In this document: one piece after another, positions 42,167 to 54,003 of the stretch
Layout of the letters: every line of letters starts with the position of its first letter
Position numbering within the stretch: position 1 is the first letter of the stretch
Origin: Acanthosepion lycidas
Lineage: Eukaryota > Mollusca > Cephalopoda > Sepiida > Sepiidae
Assembly (NCBI GenBank): GCA_963932145.1
Contig: OZ010596.1
Location: 88,123,323-88,187,322, forward strand
Direction: 5' to 3'
Length of the DNA: 64,000 bases
The notes under the pieces: model-generated
Told to the model about the DNA's origin: nothing
Seen by the model: only the letters and a program-made list of their open reading frames with translations
Database searches by the model: none
Made by a program: the position numbers and the translations under genes

Positions 42167-42292
42167 GAACAGTCTGAGATAGATAGATAGATAGATAGAT
42201 AATGAACAGTCTGAGATAGATAATGAACAGTCTGAGATAGATAGATAGATAGATAGATAGATAACAGTCTGAGATAGATAGATAGATAGGCA
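42039..42292. repeat. (TA)n-(GA)n-(GATA)n compound with 20-bp unit
   Basis: (TA)n 42040-42069, (GA)n to 42090, then alternation of AATGAACAGTCTGAGATAGA and GATA runs of 1-9 units (five copies). Confidence 0.95.
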
Positions 42293-44838
42293 GGCAGGTA
42301 GGCCTAATCTACCCTTCTCAGTATGAGTAATGAACATTTTAAAATAAAATGTAAGTCGGTTCAAGTTCATTTATACTGCGAATAATAACATTTTTTCATT
42401 TTCCTTTTTCAGTGTAAAAATTAAAACAAGAGTTAACCTCAAGTTCATGACTATATAAACTCTCTCCACAACATTCATGTGGAAAAAGAGAGAAATAGAG
42501 AAAGAAAAAAAAGGTTGAAGACAAGCGTGATTGAAATTGGAGGAAGGAGTTTAGTTTATGTGTTTGGAAATCGTTAGCAACATAACAAGAGACAGGAGGG
42601 GAAGAGAGAGAAAGAAAGAACAAAAAAGAAGCTGATTTTATTAGCAAAAAAGGGAGGTGATGTTCTAGTTAAAGAAAGAAAGAAAGAAAGACGAAGGGAA
42701 AAAGAAAAAGAAAAGATGCATAAGTAATTATTAGAGAGCTTCAACATGTGAGAACAGGTCCTATATGCGTGGGCTAGAAAGGTGAGAAGAAACTAAGTTT
42801 GTGTCCATTTAGTCTTTCGTCCCTGAGCAGGTTGAAAGGTAAAGGGTGGTTGTCATAGTCGACCCTGTGAACAGACAGATCGGATGGATGGCCGGACAAT
42901 GTTGTGTACAGTACGGCAAAACAGGGGAAAAAATCACTACCATATCTTAATATTTATTTTCCACTTCATTTACAAAAAGAAAAAAAAAAAAAAAAAGTGT
43001 TTCTTAATGGAAAATTACCTTTCTACTTCAGTTTTTTTACACCTTACTTATTCTTCCTTTTACTCACTGTAAATTAAAAGGGCCTTACAAGTACTGAGTA
43101 CTCCCTGTCTCCTTACACGCGAATCTTTAACTTAAATTTCTATTTAAAAAGATAAGCGAGCATTTTATTTTTACTGATATTGGAAGTGTAAATTGATTAA
43201 TCGTAGGTAATTAATTTTGTATGAGCTTGCTAGAAACTCTGTAAAAATGATTGATGGCTGGTTCTCTTCAAGTCATGTGTTCCTGCTGAGTCTAATTTTA
43301 TCCATTTAAAACTCGATCGTTTATCCCTAAGAAAAAATCATAAACGTATGAAAAAAAGTAATCAATATACTGTCTCTAATCTTTAACCTGTTAAAAAGTT
43401 GTATCTTTCCATACCGCTTTCACATTCCATTATATTTTATTTTTATTTAACCTGCGTCACCTGCTATGACATACTTCTTTCTTTCTTTACCTTACCTTTT
43501 TTTTTTCCCCTTTCTCCCTGCCGCTTTCTGCTAACGTTTTCATTTATTATCGTGATCGTGTTTCCCTTCTTAATACGTCTCCTCCTAAGTGTTCGTAAAA
43601 AATGTCTCCAGCTAACACTAAAGGAGAATCATGACAATATGTTTCCTCCTTCAGGAATCCACAGGTAAGTAAAACCTGCTTTATTCAGTTTTCATAGTCT
43701 GGGTCTCTAAATCTTCTGATTTTACTTCTTTCAAACCCACACCTGTGTGCAGCGCCCTTTTCAACACTTTTTAGAACTTAAACGAAATCAAGGCCCCCTT
43801 TTTTTTTCTTTAATCTCGAGTTTGGGTCAAATTTATTCACCTCAAGTAAATATAGGCAAATTCTATTTGTTTCTTAAACTCCTAACTAAAATTTACCTAT
43901 TTTTAGTATTGCCTCTCTAAACTAAGACGTTTACGTTCCACCCTCGCAAAAAAAAAATAAAATAAAATTCTAGACATTTGATACGTAACTTTTAAAGCCA
44001 GTACATTGGTAAAAAAAAAAAGATTAAAAATCTGTATTTATTTTTTTTTTTTTTTTAAAATCATAATTCGTTCGACTGGTTTTCTTTTATCACAACACTT
44101 AGGTTGTCACCATGATCGTTAAATAACGCACATCGAAATTAATGTGTTCAAAGGTTTGAACCCTTCACTCTTTGGAGAACATTGAACAGGCGTCTATTTA
44201 TAAAAACAAGATGAAATTTATTAGAAATAAAGTGACTGGGACCCCTTCTCGTCTCTCTAAAAAGTAAAAACTATTCCTATCGAGAATTTCTCTAAGAAAA
44301 AAAAAATCTAAAACTTTTCATTTTTAGAGACTCCTTCCATTTTGGACACTAAAAAGTAAAAACACTTTTCTTCATTGACTTCTTAAACTTTGTCAATCGT
44401 GAAGTTTTTATTAGTTTATAAAATCTTCTAATAAAACTGTCTTGTCAAGTTGTTTTTTTTTTTTTTTTTTAGCCTTTCAAGCCCGGAAAATTGCATGACG
44501 AAAAATATTTTAGATTTGAGGACTTTGAAAAAAGAAAAAAGGCAGTCGTCGCTTTAATTGCGACGACTGAAAACTTAAAACCTTTCAGCTCACTTCTCAA
44601 CATGAAGATTATTAATAAAGTCCTGACATTTCTAACTTTCCATAAACTTCATCGCGAATAAGACTTAAATTTTGCAGTTTTTAGCCCCCCAGATTTGGCT
44701 ATTGAAAAAGCTAGATAGCCGATGGTCATGAATTGTTTGAGTTGCCTAAATTATTTTAGGCTAAATAGTCTTCTAGAAAGTAACTAATCTCTCTTAAAAC
44801 TTTCTAATTGTTCAGATTACTGTTTTTTTAATTTTATA

Positions 44839-44845
<7 letters not shown>
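42293..44845. other. Low-repeat A/T-rich stretch with purine and pyrimidine runs
   Basis: A purine-rich GAAA/GAGA stretch at 42480-42720, poly-A at 42976-42997, T-rich runs at 43496-43506 and 44039-44056. A strong 5' splice donor match, CACAG|GTAAGT, is at 43660-43670 (plus), but I cannot attach a convincing exon to it. No repeat family recognised. Confidence 0.45.

Positions 44846-44872
<27 letters not shown>
44846..44872. repeat. (TA)n microsatellite
   Basis: About 13 units after GTGTG. Confidence 0.9.
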
Positions 44873-44882
<10 letters not shown>

Positions 44883-45586
44883 GCAAGCCTCTTCTACGCG
44901 TCACCCAGTTCGCGTACTGGCCAATCGGGTTCAAAATGTATACAAATATGGCTTTTTTTTTTTTTTAACAACTCCACTTGGTCACTTGCTAAATCCATTC
45001 GTTTATTTATAGGAATGTTGGTGTCGCATGTCATGTGACCAACTCTCCTGACACTAGATTTTCTATGAAAAAAAAAAAAAAAAAAGGGTGACGGGGTAAG
45101 AGAAAGGTGAAAACTTACACCACCTTTTCCTTTACTCTCAAGCTGCGTCTCGCAGTTTCTCCCTCCCTCCTCCTCTCTTTAATCTTCTCATACCACTCCT
45201 CTTGTTTGAAACTATATGAATTTGACTTGCAGAACAGCCTTGGCAAGTGGAAGCATTTTTATTTTATAGACGTCAGAAAAAGTCATTCGGAGATGAAAAC
45301 TTAAATATATTTTTTATCATATCTTTTAGAGAAATGTAAGTAAATTCTCAGTCGACAGTTTTGTTTTTTCCTTTTTAAAAGATCCGTTTTTTTTTTTTTA
45401 AGCGGTTAAACTTTTTAATGAGTTTGATACAGAACGAACACTTGTCTTGCAAAAAGATTAGCGCGCATCTGACCTGAGTTTGCAATGTTCCAGAAATAAT
45501 ACTTTTTTTTTTTCCTCCCCCCCCTCTCTACCCTAGTTCTTATCTGGGATATTTTATATAATCTCTTAGCTTTCCTTCATTTTCAG

Positions 45587-45766
45587 ATTGAGATCTCTAA
45601 TTGCAACAAGAAACTTGTCATGACTGACATGACATCGCCTTTCCAAGTTGACTTGTGTCCTTTTTGTAAAGACTTAAATAATAAGGAAGTATATCTTACT
45701 CAGCCAATACATTTTTACAAATGCAATTCTTTCATATGCTGTGTCCCTTCAGGACGTCGTAGTTGA
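45587..45766 (+). CDS. Candidate exon, unrecognised Cys-rich peptide
   Basis: A pyrimidine tract with AG (CTTTCCTTCATTTTCAG, ending at 45586) is followed by a 59-codon open frame IEISNCNKKLVMTDMTSPFQ, VDLCPFCKDLNN, HFYKCNSFICCVPSGRRS and TGA at 45764-45766. The CPFC...KC...CC spacing could bind zinc or form disulphides. No homologue is recognised. Open frames of this length arise by chance in 64 kb even in AT-rich DNA, so this is only a lead. Confidence 0.15.
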   Translation: MEISNCNKKLVMTDMTSPFQVDLCPFCKDLNNKEVYLTQPIHFYKCNSFICCVPSGRRS

Positions 45767-46484
45767 TCATAGCTCATCGCAATTTCCTGTTTTTTTTTTT
45801 TTTTTGTTTTTTTTCTTCTTTATAGCTGTAGTAATTTGTCTTGTTATCATATTGTTATCTCTCCTAAATCCTGTTCTGCCAACCATTTTTTGCGCAACCT
45901 CGTTAGGTTGGTTATGTGTTATTTTCCTATGTCCGGTGAATGTCAACTTAAATTAATTGCCTTTTAGTTTTTTTATGAGTTGTAGATATTAAGAGTTGTC
46001 AAGCGATTTTTAATTTCGATCGATAAGGAATTTGATGTATTAAAAAAAAAAAACGAAAAAAAAAACAAACACCTAAAACGTAAAAATGCATTTTTTTTTT
46101 TTTTCCTTAAAACTGCCCCCTTCTTGCATATGTCTGATTGGGCGGTAAGGCTATGCACGCTCTCCTTTCACCTCTAGCCATTCAGGTAAAAACTGTAATG
46201 GCTTACCTGGCTCTTTTTACATTCTCCTTGACGTGTTGAAATAGAGCCTGTACTAATTGCTTATAGCGGAGATGTGGGGGGAGACTTTTTTTTAATAACG
46301 GCTCGTGATTTTAAAATGCTTGCCCACTAAATGGCCTCCCTATGCAAACATGATTTATACTATCAACTTCAAGGAGTGACGACTGTACTAAAAAATCTTG
46401 AAGTCTTAAGCTCTTGTAAGTAGATGTACTGTATTATAAGCAAATATTTATAAAGCATTTTTGAATCAAAAAGCAGAAGATAGT

Positions 46485-46519
<35 letters not shown>

Positions 46520-47748
46520 TAGCCTGTCTTGTTCTTTTTTTAATTTCACCAGCTTTTAAACTACCTTTTGATTTCCTAGTACTTAAAAAGTAAAAACTCT
46601 CACGGTTGTTGTGAATGCGCTTGTCATGAAGCTTCTGATTAAAACTTTAAGACCCCCCCCCCACCGACGAAGGAAGATATTTTTCTGTTTTCTGTATTTT
46701 TATTGCCTTTTCCCATTTTAGTGGAGAAAGTTGTTCATTTTACTTTAAACTCTCTTAAGAAGACTGATAATTTGGAATTTCAGACAAATTGGGGAAGGCT
46801 AAAAAACTGATTCTCATCATGCCATAAATTTAAATTTTCATTACTTCTGTTTCGTCGCTAATTAAGCTTATAGCAAAAACTTTATCTATTAAAAAACCTT
46901 TTATAAATCTAAACTTGCCTTAAATGCTTCTTTTTTTTTTTTTTTTTTTTCCCCCCCGGAATCAGTTTTCTATTGCTTGTCATAAAAATGTAATCGTCGT
47001 AACGTACGCAGAATAACGAGAAATAGACCCCCCCCCCCGAAAAAAAGTAATAAATTGTTGGTTTCTGGGCAGGGGCAAGCTTGATAAAATAAAAATCTAT
47101 CCTTAATCACTCTGGTTATATAACCTAATCTTTTAGTACGTCGCATACAGGGTTAGAAATGGGTCAAAGAAGTCTGGGGGGGGGTACAATTTTAAGCTAG
47201 TGGGTCTGCTTAGAAAATCAGCAGGCTAAAAATCCTGACTTTGATTTCGAACGCAAATTTGACACGAGCATAAAAAAAACGATTTGTTACTAGACACTTA
47301 GTAACATTTTTTTACTAACTTTAAGTATAAAAAGTAAAAACTTAAAGATATGAATTCGCCCCAAGCAAGGCGATAAATGCCACTAAAACACGGGGGCTAC
47401 ACTGAGTGAAAGAGAATAAAAATTCCGATTAGAACGAACCGGAAACCCAATCCTAAACAGTAAGCAAGGCATAAACTTCTCCACGCCAAGAAACCGTGGA
47501 GGAGTGTGAACCGGTATATGTGAATTTTTTGTTTCTGAAGGGAAGGTAGGTAGATCTTTTTTGTATTATTAAAAATGTAAATTGTAAGGAATGGTGAGGT
47601 GTATTCAGAATATGAGGCTCAGTAAAGGGACCTTAAGCTGATTCAGTATTTGAATTTCCTACGCGGAAAATTGTTTCAAAGTTCCTAAATTGGAAGATAG
47701 TCCCTTTCTGTTTTTATTTAAACCTCGAACCGAAGAGGGTCACCGGCG

Positions 47749-47791
<43 letters not shown>

Positions 47792-48029
47792 AAAATTGTT
47801 TCGGGTTACTTTTTTGCACGATTTCAACAACTTAAAACCATTCCTTAGGACCTTACTGTGTGTTGTAAATGTAAGCATTTTGGACCGGATATGTTTTTGG
47901 GGTTTGTTTGTGTGTTATTTTATTTTTTCAATATTCTTCTGTAAAACAAAAAAAAAAAAAAAAAAAAAAAAACTTAGTTGGGGCTTGCCAATATTTCTCT
48001 TTTAAGCCTGCGGTTTTCAACAGTCAACC
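45767..48029. other. Poly-T and homopolymer-rich stretch, no gene
   Basis: Poly-T runs at 45790-45803, 46090-46104, 46482-46518, 46930-46950, poly-C at 46653-46661 and 47029-47038, (CA)n at 47751-47788, poly-A at 47949-47971. The motif AAAAAGTAAAAAC recurs at 46585 and 47330 here and at about 44269 and 44350 upstream. No repeat family or host gene recognised. Confidence 0.5.
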
Positions 48030-48156
48030 ATAATCCCAAAGGTTAGTAAGCTTGTCTCGCTAGAACAGTTCGAACTGAGTAGTGAGTTCGATCCTCACTG
48101 GGTGCCCCCATACTTTCGGCTTTGTGCCGCATCTAAGCGATGCTTAGAAAATCGCA
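48030..48156 (+). repeat. tRNA-like SINE S1, good copy
   Basis: GGTTAGTAAGCTTGTCTCGC (A-box side), GTGAGTTCGATCCTCACTGG (a consensus-quality B box GTTCGATCC), GTGCCCCCATACTTTCGGCT, and tail TTGTGCCGCATCTAAGCGAT then GCTTAGAAAATCGC. The best B box of the S1 copies here. Confidence 0.8.
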
Positions 48157-48327
48157 TTATCTCAATTTGTGTGCGTCAAAAAGACAATCCTAAAGTAAAA
48201 ACAAAAACAGCCTTTTCATTTAAGATTCTACTAATAATCCAACTAATAAATAATATTGCCTGATGGGAATGAAAGTAATTGTTCCCTCCCCACCAATCAC
48301 TTTTTAGTCTTTAAATAAAAGGGCTGT

Positions 48328-48329
<2 letters not shown>

Positions 48330-48364
<35 letters not shown>
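48330..48364. repeat. Poly-T run
   Basis: About 35 T. 48157-48774 otherwise holds nothing recognised. Confidence 0.95.
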
Positions 48365-48367
<3 letters not shown>

Positions 48368-48774
48368 GCAATTGATAGAGGTGTACTAGTAAGTAAAGTG
48401 TCGCTTATCGGTCTTACTTTTACTGAGGGAGTGGCTTTCTTTGGGAATTTTATAATTTCCTCTGGGGAAACTTATTTAGTTTCTAAGCGAAACTTAGTTA
48501 TCTGAAAACTTGACCTTTTGGAGTTCGATTTCCAATGTCAAACGGTGTCCTTATTTTTTCTTTTTAGTTTTAATAAGAACCTGATTTATTGCTTTTAAAA
48601 CTTTTACAGCTCCCAACCACATTGTAGCCGCTGTAGCGCTATGTGGTGTAGTAAAGATAAATCTAAGTAAATGAAATAGACCAACAAATATCGTGATACG
48701 ATTATTTTGCAGAGTTTGTGGAATTAAATACCAAAAATTTTATCACCACAAATTTATATCCGATTGAAATAATG

Positions 48775-48925
48775 GAGGGCTCGAAAAATCTGATCCTCAC
48801 GGGACGGAGAAAAGCAGATTGATGGCTTTTTCAGCAAATGGATGGCAGAACAGGCTTTGGGAGAAATGACGAAAAAAGAAGAGCTTGGAAGATGGTCGCT
48901 TACGTCTGAAGGGAGACTGCGTATA
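48775..48925 (+). pseudogene. L-C LINE extreme C-terminus
   Basis: Frames join as LTGRRKA, LFQQMDGRTGFGRNDEKRRA and WKMVAYV, matching the WMAEQGLGxxxKRxxLxRATxDRKLWRxMxAHV pattern of L-C (compare 63600-63860). Confidence 0.6.
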
Positions 48926-49683
48926 AGATTAACATTTAAAAACATCTTTATTGACGTTGATTTTTCTTGATTGAAAACATGTATTTCAGTTTTTAATCAC
49001 AATGCAATTTTTAATGCAGTGGAAGTAAATATGTAGTGTGTTCCAGAAGTGCAACATTATAATAGCCTCCCCACCCGGCATTTTTTTTTTTTTTTTTTTT
49101 TTCTTGCACCTTAAACCTAAACTTTTTTTAGGGTTCCAGATATTTTATCTCCCCCTCCACTTCATGAAATAAAATAATAATAAAAAAAAAAAAAATTATA
49201 TATGGTAAGGATTTTCCTCTAGGGAGAGTTTAAAAAAAAAAAAAGACCGTGAAATTGAAATAATTATATTAGTTGCTGAATTTTTCATATGCAAACAATT
49301 ACCAAATTTATTCTGCCGGACACAAAATTTGCCATCTTAAAAATAAAAAACACACACCCCATGGACCATTATTATTATTATTATAATATTATATTTTTTT
49401 TTTTTTTTTTTTTTGTACAGACCTACTAAAATACCTTTTAGTTTTGTTATTATTAAAGGTTTGGTAAGCTGCTTATTATTAACATTGCCTATTTGATATT
49501 ATTAAATATTAAAAAGCATTTCTAACCTTATTTAAAATGTAACTGCCTTGATGTTTTCTACAAATATGCACCCTTGCTAAAGATTTGAAGTTTCTATCTA
49601 GGACCTCCCAAAATTAAGGAAAATGCAAGAGAATGCTTTCAGGATGGAGTCCTTCAAGGAAACGGGTCTGGACAGGAATACAA

Positions 49684-49721
<38 letters not shown>

Positions 49722-49960
49722 TCACTTTTTCAAAGTGAACCGATTATAAGCATGTCTGGTCTTGCAGCATTTATCTTAACATGTACATTTTATCAGGAAA
49801 TTCTTGCTGGAACAGCTTTCTATGACATTTGCACAACTGTTCCTTTCTGAAATCACTTGGCTGTATAATAAACATTCTTGAGATATCTGATCCAAATGTG
49901 TATTCATATGACAGAAATTTTATGTCAATTAAATTTAATGAATTAAATTTAAAAAAAATT
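48926..49960. other. Homopolymer-rich stretch, no gene
   Basis: Poly-T at 49081-49102, 49395-49414 and 49686-49720; poly-A at 49185-49194. Nothing else recognised. Confidence 0.5.
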
Positions 49961-49961
49961 T

Positions 49962-50515
49962 TTTTTTTTTTTTTTTAGTTCATCCCATGTAAGGCAATAA
50001 AGCCACTAAGACAACAGGTTACTGGGTATGGCAGAGCTAGAGATAGGAACATGACTTTTTGTTGTCACTAGTAATCAGGACAGTAGATAGTGATTGACAT
50101 TGCATTTAAATTTTTGAAGATTAAAGTTGGCTGGAAAGCATGGCGCCAGAAGAGTTCCATAAGCAAGAAAAGAAACTTAGCATAGAATTTACAGTTCCAT
50201 CTAACCAACTCACTGTAAATTGATGAGATCTTGATACCAGTTTACTATTATGCTTAAATTCAAAAAGCTTAGGTACCCTAGCGAAGAGCTTAGCTGAACA
50301 ATTACTGTGAAAAGGCACAGAGGCAACATTACAGCAGCTGGGGAGAAAGTGATTGAAGCCAAGACCCCCAGATCAGGACCAATAATATTGCTGATTCTTT
50401 TTTGGATTTTATCAAGCTCTAGATAAATAACAAACACCAGACCATATATGGCATCCATATTCTAAACATGGCTGAATGGTGGACTTATAGATATGCAGGA
50501 TAAATTCTGGAGATA
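49962..50515 (-). pseudogene. L-A LINE 3' end with poly-A
   Basis: The plus-strand T-run (49962-49977) is the poly-A tail, followed by the 3' UTR TTAGTGGCTTTATTGCCTTA (minus strand) and the ORF C-terminus with LDKIQKRISNIIGPDLG, FEFKHNSKLVSRSHQFTV blocks, frameshifted. This tail placement shows L-A ends in poly-A. Confidence 0.8.
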
Positions 50516-50749
50516 AAAATAATCTCGGACAATACAGATTTTATAAATAATCTGTCAACAATTGTCCAAAGTTCATTTTAAAGTAATTTTTTGATGAAAT
50601 CATTATCAGAGCAGGTAGACAAATTTATTTCTTATTTAGTACTCTGTTCTAGACTCAGGATTGTCCCACACTGATACATGTGTGAAAAAGCAAACTGGTA
50701 TAAGTTTGTACTTGTTACCCATCAATGCCCACTGTCTCAATGTGTTGTT

Positions 50750-51621
50750 TTTTTTTTCCCCCAAACAAAGTGACTAAGACACAAATGGTTAGTAAATCTG
50801 AAAGAATATAAGAAAAAAACACTTAAGAGAGAGATAACAATTGGCATTTAAATTTTTGCAGGTCAAACTTGACTGGAAAGCTTAGTTCTGCCAATCTAGT
50901 ACTGTACTTAAATTCATAGTGTATATACCATCGAGGAAAGTTCGTCAGAATAATTAACATGAAAGTATTTATTAAAATGAAAAAATCCACAAGGAACCTA
51001 CATTAACACCAGTGGAAAAGTGACAAATATATGAGGTCAGGACCAGTGGCTTTTTTTTTTTTTTTTTTTTTTTTTTCCCCCCCCTCTGGATTTTATCAAG
51101 AATCTCTAAATATGAGCACCAGACCATACGTGACTTCAATATTCAAAGCCTGTATGAATGGTAGACTTAAAAATATGTAAGATAGATTCTGGTGAGGAAA
51201 AAATTGTTTAGTGCAACACAATGAAGCAACTTTCTTAGTAGCATACCTAGCAATTGATTCAATATAATCTTTCCACTTTTTCAGCAGAATCTGGATTGTC
51301 CCACTGGGCTAACATAGCCCAGGAAAATACAGTGAGGTTAGCATTAGCCATGCTGATGGAAGGCAGAAAAAGTTCTCTCTGGCCATTGATAGAACAATTT
51401 CATTTTGGGGTCGTAAAAATCAACAGTCTATTCCTTGCCAGAGTTTAAAAAATGTAGGTCAGATTTACTATTAAGACAGAAGTAAATAGTTGAGTCATCA
51501 GCATAGATACCGAGTTGAGAACTGATGCAATCAGGAATGTTGTTTGTCGTCATATGCTCTAGGTAAATGTATTGTCTGTCTAGTTCTGCTTGCTTGCTTT
51601 TTTTCCTCTCCTTCTCTCTCT

Positions 51622-51640
<19 letters not shown>
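50750..51640 (-). pseudogene. L-A LINE fragment with reverse transcriptase YADD core
   Basis: The longest L-A copy. The minus strand opens in (TA)n at 51640, then NNIPDCISSQLGIYADDSTI, whose YADD (51494-51505) is the catalytic motif C of reverse transcriptase. Downstream come CLNSKSDL, NRHREKLLLP-like, ISMANANLTV, a WKDYIESIAR-like block, and the C-terminal and 3' UTR blocks, with many shifts and a poly-T insertion at 51053-51080. It shows the L-A C-terminal fragments belong to a reverse transcriptase-bearing LINE. Confidence 0.8.

Positions 51641-51661
<21 letters not shown>
51625..51661. repeat. (TA)n microsatellite
   Basis: About 18 units. 51662-52040 holds nothing recognised. Confidence 0.95.
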
Positions 51662-51664
<3 letters not shown>

Positions 51665-52031
51665 TAAATACTTTAAGTCTTAAACACACACCGTAATTGA
51701 TACCACTCGCTTCTAATTGTATATTTCAGATTTCTGGTTTTGGTTGATTGAATTTTCTGTAAGCATCAATTGCCAATCCCCACCCCCATGCCCTTTCTGA
51801 TAGATATAATCGATCTGATGAGATAGGTATTAAAGACTTACTTGCCAAAATAAAAATTGTTCTTGATGATATAGCGAGTTTTTCCTTGATGTATATCATA
51901 TTGCTCTGTATCTTATAACATTAAGCTGTTTTTATGGATACATCTTTTTAATATTTTATATTGAATATATAATATTTACAAATATCTACTTGGATTACCC
52001 TTTCCACTTACAAATTTGATATATATTTTTT

Positions 52032-52040
<9 letters not shown>

Positions 52041-52070
<30 letters not shown>

Positions 52071-52268
52071 TAAGGTGTGCTATATTTATGGAATAAAGTG
52101 CTCAATATCGGAGATAGAGCGTGCGTAAATATAAAAGTGAACATAGAAGTCAACACTTAGAGGTGACAGTCTGTTTCATGCTATATGCAATCGTCAGGCC
52201 ACGATTGCATATAGCATGAAACACTGTCACCTCTAAGTGTTGACTTCTATGTACACACACACACACAC

Positions 52269-52358
<90 letters not shown>
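52041..52358. repeat. Foldback F1 between (TA)n tracts
   Basis: Left (TA)n 52041-52066, then AGTCTTAAGGTGTGCTATAT..GAGATAGAGCGTGCG, then a hairpin: arm 52141-52194 (ACATAGAAGTCAACACTTAG..), loop CAGGCC, arm 52201-52252, with one small bulge; then (CA)n, (TA)n to 52357. A related, rearranged copy is at 57599-57835. Confidence 0.9.
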
Positions 52359-52363
<5 letters not shown>

Positions 52364-53120
52364 GAAATCTTTAGTCAAAAAGGTTAATTTTTGCTCATTT
52401 TTTATTGATAAAAATTTGAAGGATTTTCAGTAACATTCTTATGACCTTTTTAGTAACTTTTGTCAAAAAATGTTACCATGTTCTTATTTAGTACTCAAAG
52501 TTCAAGAATCTGGATTGTCCCACTGGGCAGTTACCTAGTGAGTTAAAACATTGGTTTGTAAATTTGGTGACACAGTAATTGTGAGTGCAATAACTGAGCA
52601 TTACTAAAACAAGCACAAGATGATATCCTGTAGAGGAGGATGATCTTGCCCTGTAGAATCTTAAAAACAAAAGGGGGTTTCAGTTTGGAATTCTCTGAAG
52701 GTTACTCAAATCGGCAAACACTCCGATGCCAGGTGGGCACAACAGCCAAAATGGTGAGATAATAAAAATGAAGATATTAGTCCGGATGTAAATTAATGTA
52801 CAGTTTTCCACTATTGAATATCTTTGGTTCAAAGATTTTGCTCACCTTCTTGCAAGCGATTATAACACTCTAACTTTTTCTTGCAAAAGTATTAGTTATT
52901 TTAATATAATTGAAGACCTGTATGTTTTCAGTGCAGATGTAAAATAATAGGGTAGACTGGGCTCACTAGTCTTGGGTAATCAATTAAAGTCCAATACTGA
53001 ATTCAGAACCCTGGAAATAGTGTCATTTCCCCAGAACACAAAAAGAGCCATGATCACCCATGTCTGAAAAGGGATGATACTCAAAGTAACACTTTTTCTT
53101 CCTCCTCCTGTCTCTCTCTC
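52359..53120. other. Mostly unassigned; R2 and L-A scraps
   Basis: 52500-52525 has AATCTGGATTGTCCCACTGG, an L-A-like motif also at 51290 (51292-51311). 52675-52800 is an R2 fragment (GTTTGGAATTCTC.., ..AGCCAAAATGG, TTAGTCCGGATGTAAAT). Remainder unassigned. Confidence 0.5.

Positions 53121-53124
<4 letters not shown>

Positions 53125-53154
<30 letters not shown>
53125..53154. repeat. (TA)n microsatellite
   Basis: About 14 units, at the 3' end of the following minus-strand L-A where a poly-A tail would be expected. Confidence 0.9.
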
Positions 53155-53155
<1 letters not shown>

Positions 53156-53158
<3 letters not shown>

Positions 53159-53425
53159 CTGGAAAGGGATAAAGCAACTAAGACACAAAGGGGTTATAGT
53201 GTGTTTATGAGATTAAGGAGAGAGAACTATAAAAAAGAAAACTGAAATTAAGACAAAAGATAATGCTTGACATAAATCTTTGAAGCAAGAATTCATAAGT
53301 CAAGGTGTCAAAGAAGAAACCTCATCAGAATAATAATCATGAAAATATTTATAGAAAAGGCACAGGGAAGATACATTAAAGCAGTGAGAAAGTGGCTGAA
53401 AGCAAGATGCCAAGTCAGGGCCGAT
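53156..53425 (-). pseudogene. L-A LINE 3' fragment
   Basis: Minus strand: TTGTGTCTTAGTTGCTTTAT 3' UTR, then degraded ORF C-terminus (..NCSDE.., CHDYYSDEVSSL-like). The plus-strand frame from 53339 is antisense to this. Confidence 0.6.
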
Positions 53426-53538
53426 AACATTGCAGATAAAATTGTACTTTACTCATGCCATCAAAATGGACACATCACAGTAAGCTTAAACTTCATTATT
53501 TTTTTTAGTTACTTCACCGAGTTTGACATTTGATTGTT

Positions 53539-53560
53539 TTTTTTTTTTTTTTTTTTTTTT
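53539..53560. repeat. Poly-T run
   Basis: About 22 T; poly-A at 53618-53633. 53426-53861 otherwise unassigned. Confidence 0.9.
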
Positions 53561-53861
53561 CTTAAATCATTGAAAATGAAATATCCGAAGAAAACTAAGC
53601 ATGCAATGAATGAATGAAAAAAAAAAAAAAAAACGAACTGTTCTCAATACTTTCTCATGAGATATTTCGTTGTTATGGTAACACAGGGCCAGTTTGCTTA
53701 TTAGCATTAATGCCTTCTGTTACTGTATGTTGGAATAGTTTCATACTATGAAATAGTTTTTATTTTTTCTATTGTATATATTTAATCTGAAGTTTTATTT
53801 GAATATTTTTTGTAAATGTGTAGGTAGCACAAGTTTTATTGACTGTTAACATTCACATCAC

Positions 53862-54000
53862 TCTAATGCCCTTGGGTAAAAGGAATGAATTGATCTCCCT
53901 CCTTATGGATTAAATAGCAGGGTAGATTGCATTCTTTGCCTTTGGTGACAGCAACAAGACTAGAACTCAATACCAAGGATAAGGCAAAAAAAAAAGTCTA
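53862..54000 (+). repeat. SINE 3' module (shared tail)
   Basis: GCCCTTGGGTAAAAGGAATG, CTCCCTCCTTATGGATTAAA, TAGCAGGGTAGATTGCATTC, GGTGACAGCAACAAGACTAG then A-run. Same module as 30168-30295 and 61195-61275. Confidence 0.6.
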
Positions 54001-54003
54001 ATC

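Noticed and set aside
43399..43668. 89-codon frame leading to the GTAAGT donor as a first exon
   Set aside because: Hydrophobic low-complexity sequence from a T-rich tract, no ATG start, and the frame ends in a stop created by the donor itself.
48030..48156. A functional tRNA gene
   Set aside because: A good B box is present, but there is no cloverleaf or acceptor pairing, and the sequence repeats with a common tail at three other places, so it is a SINE.
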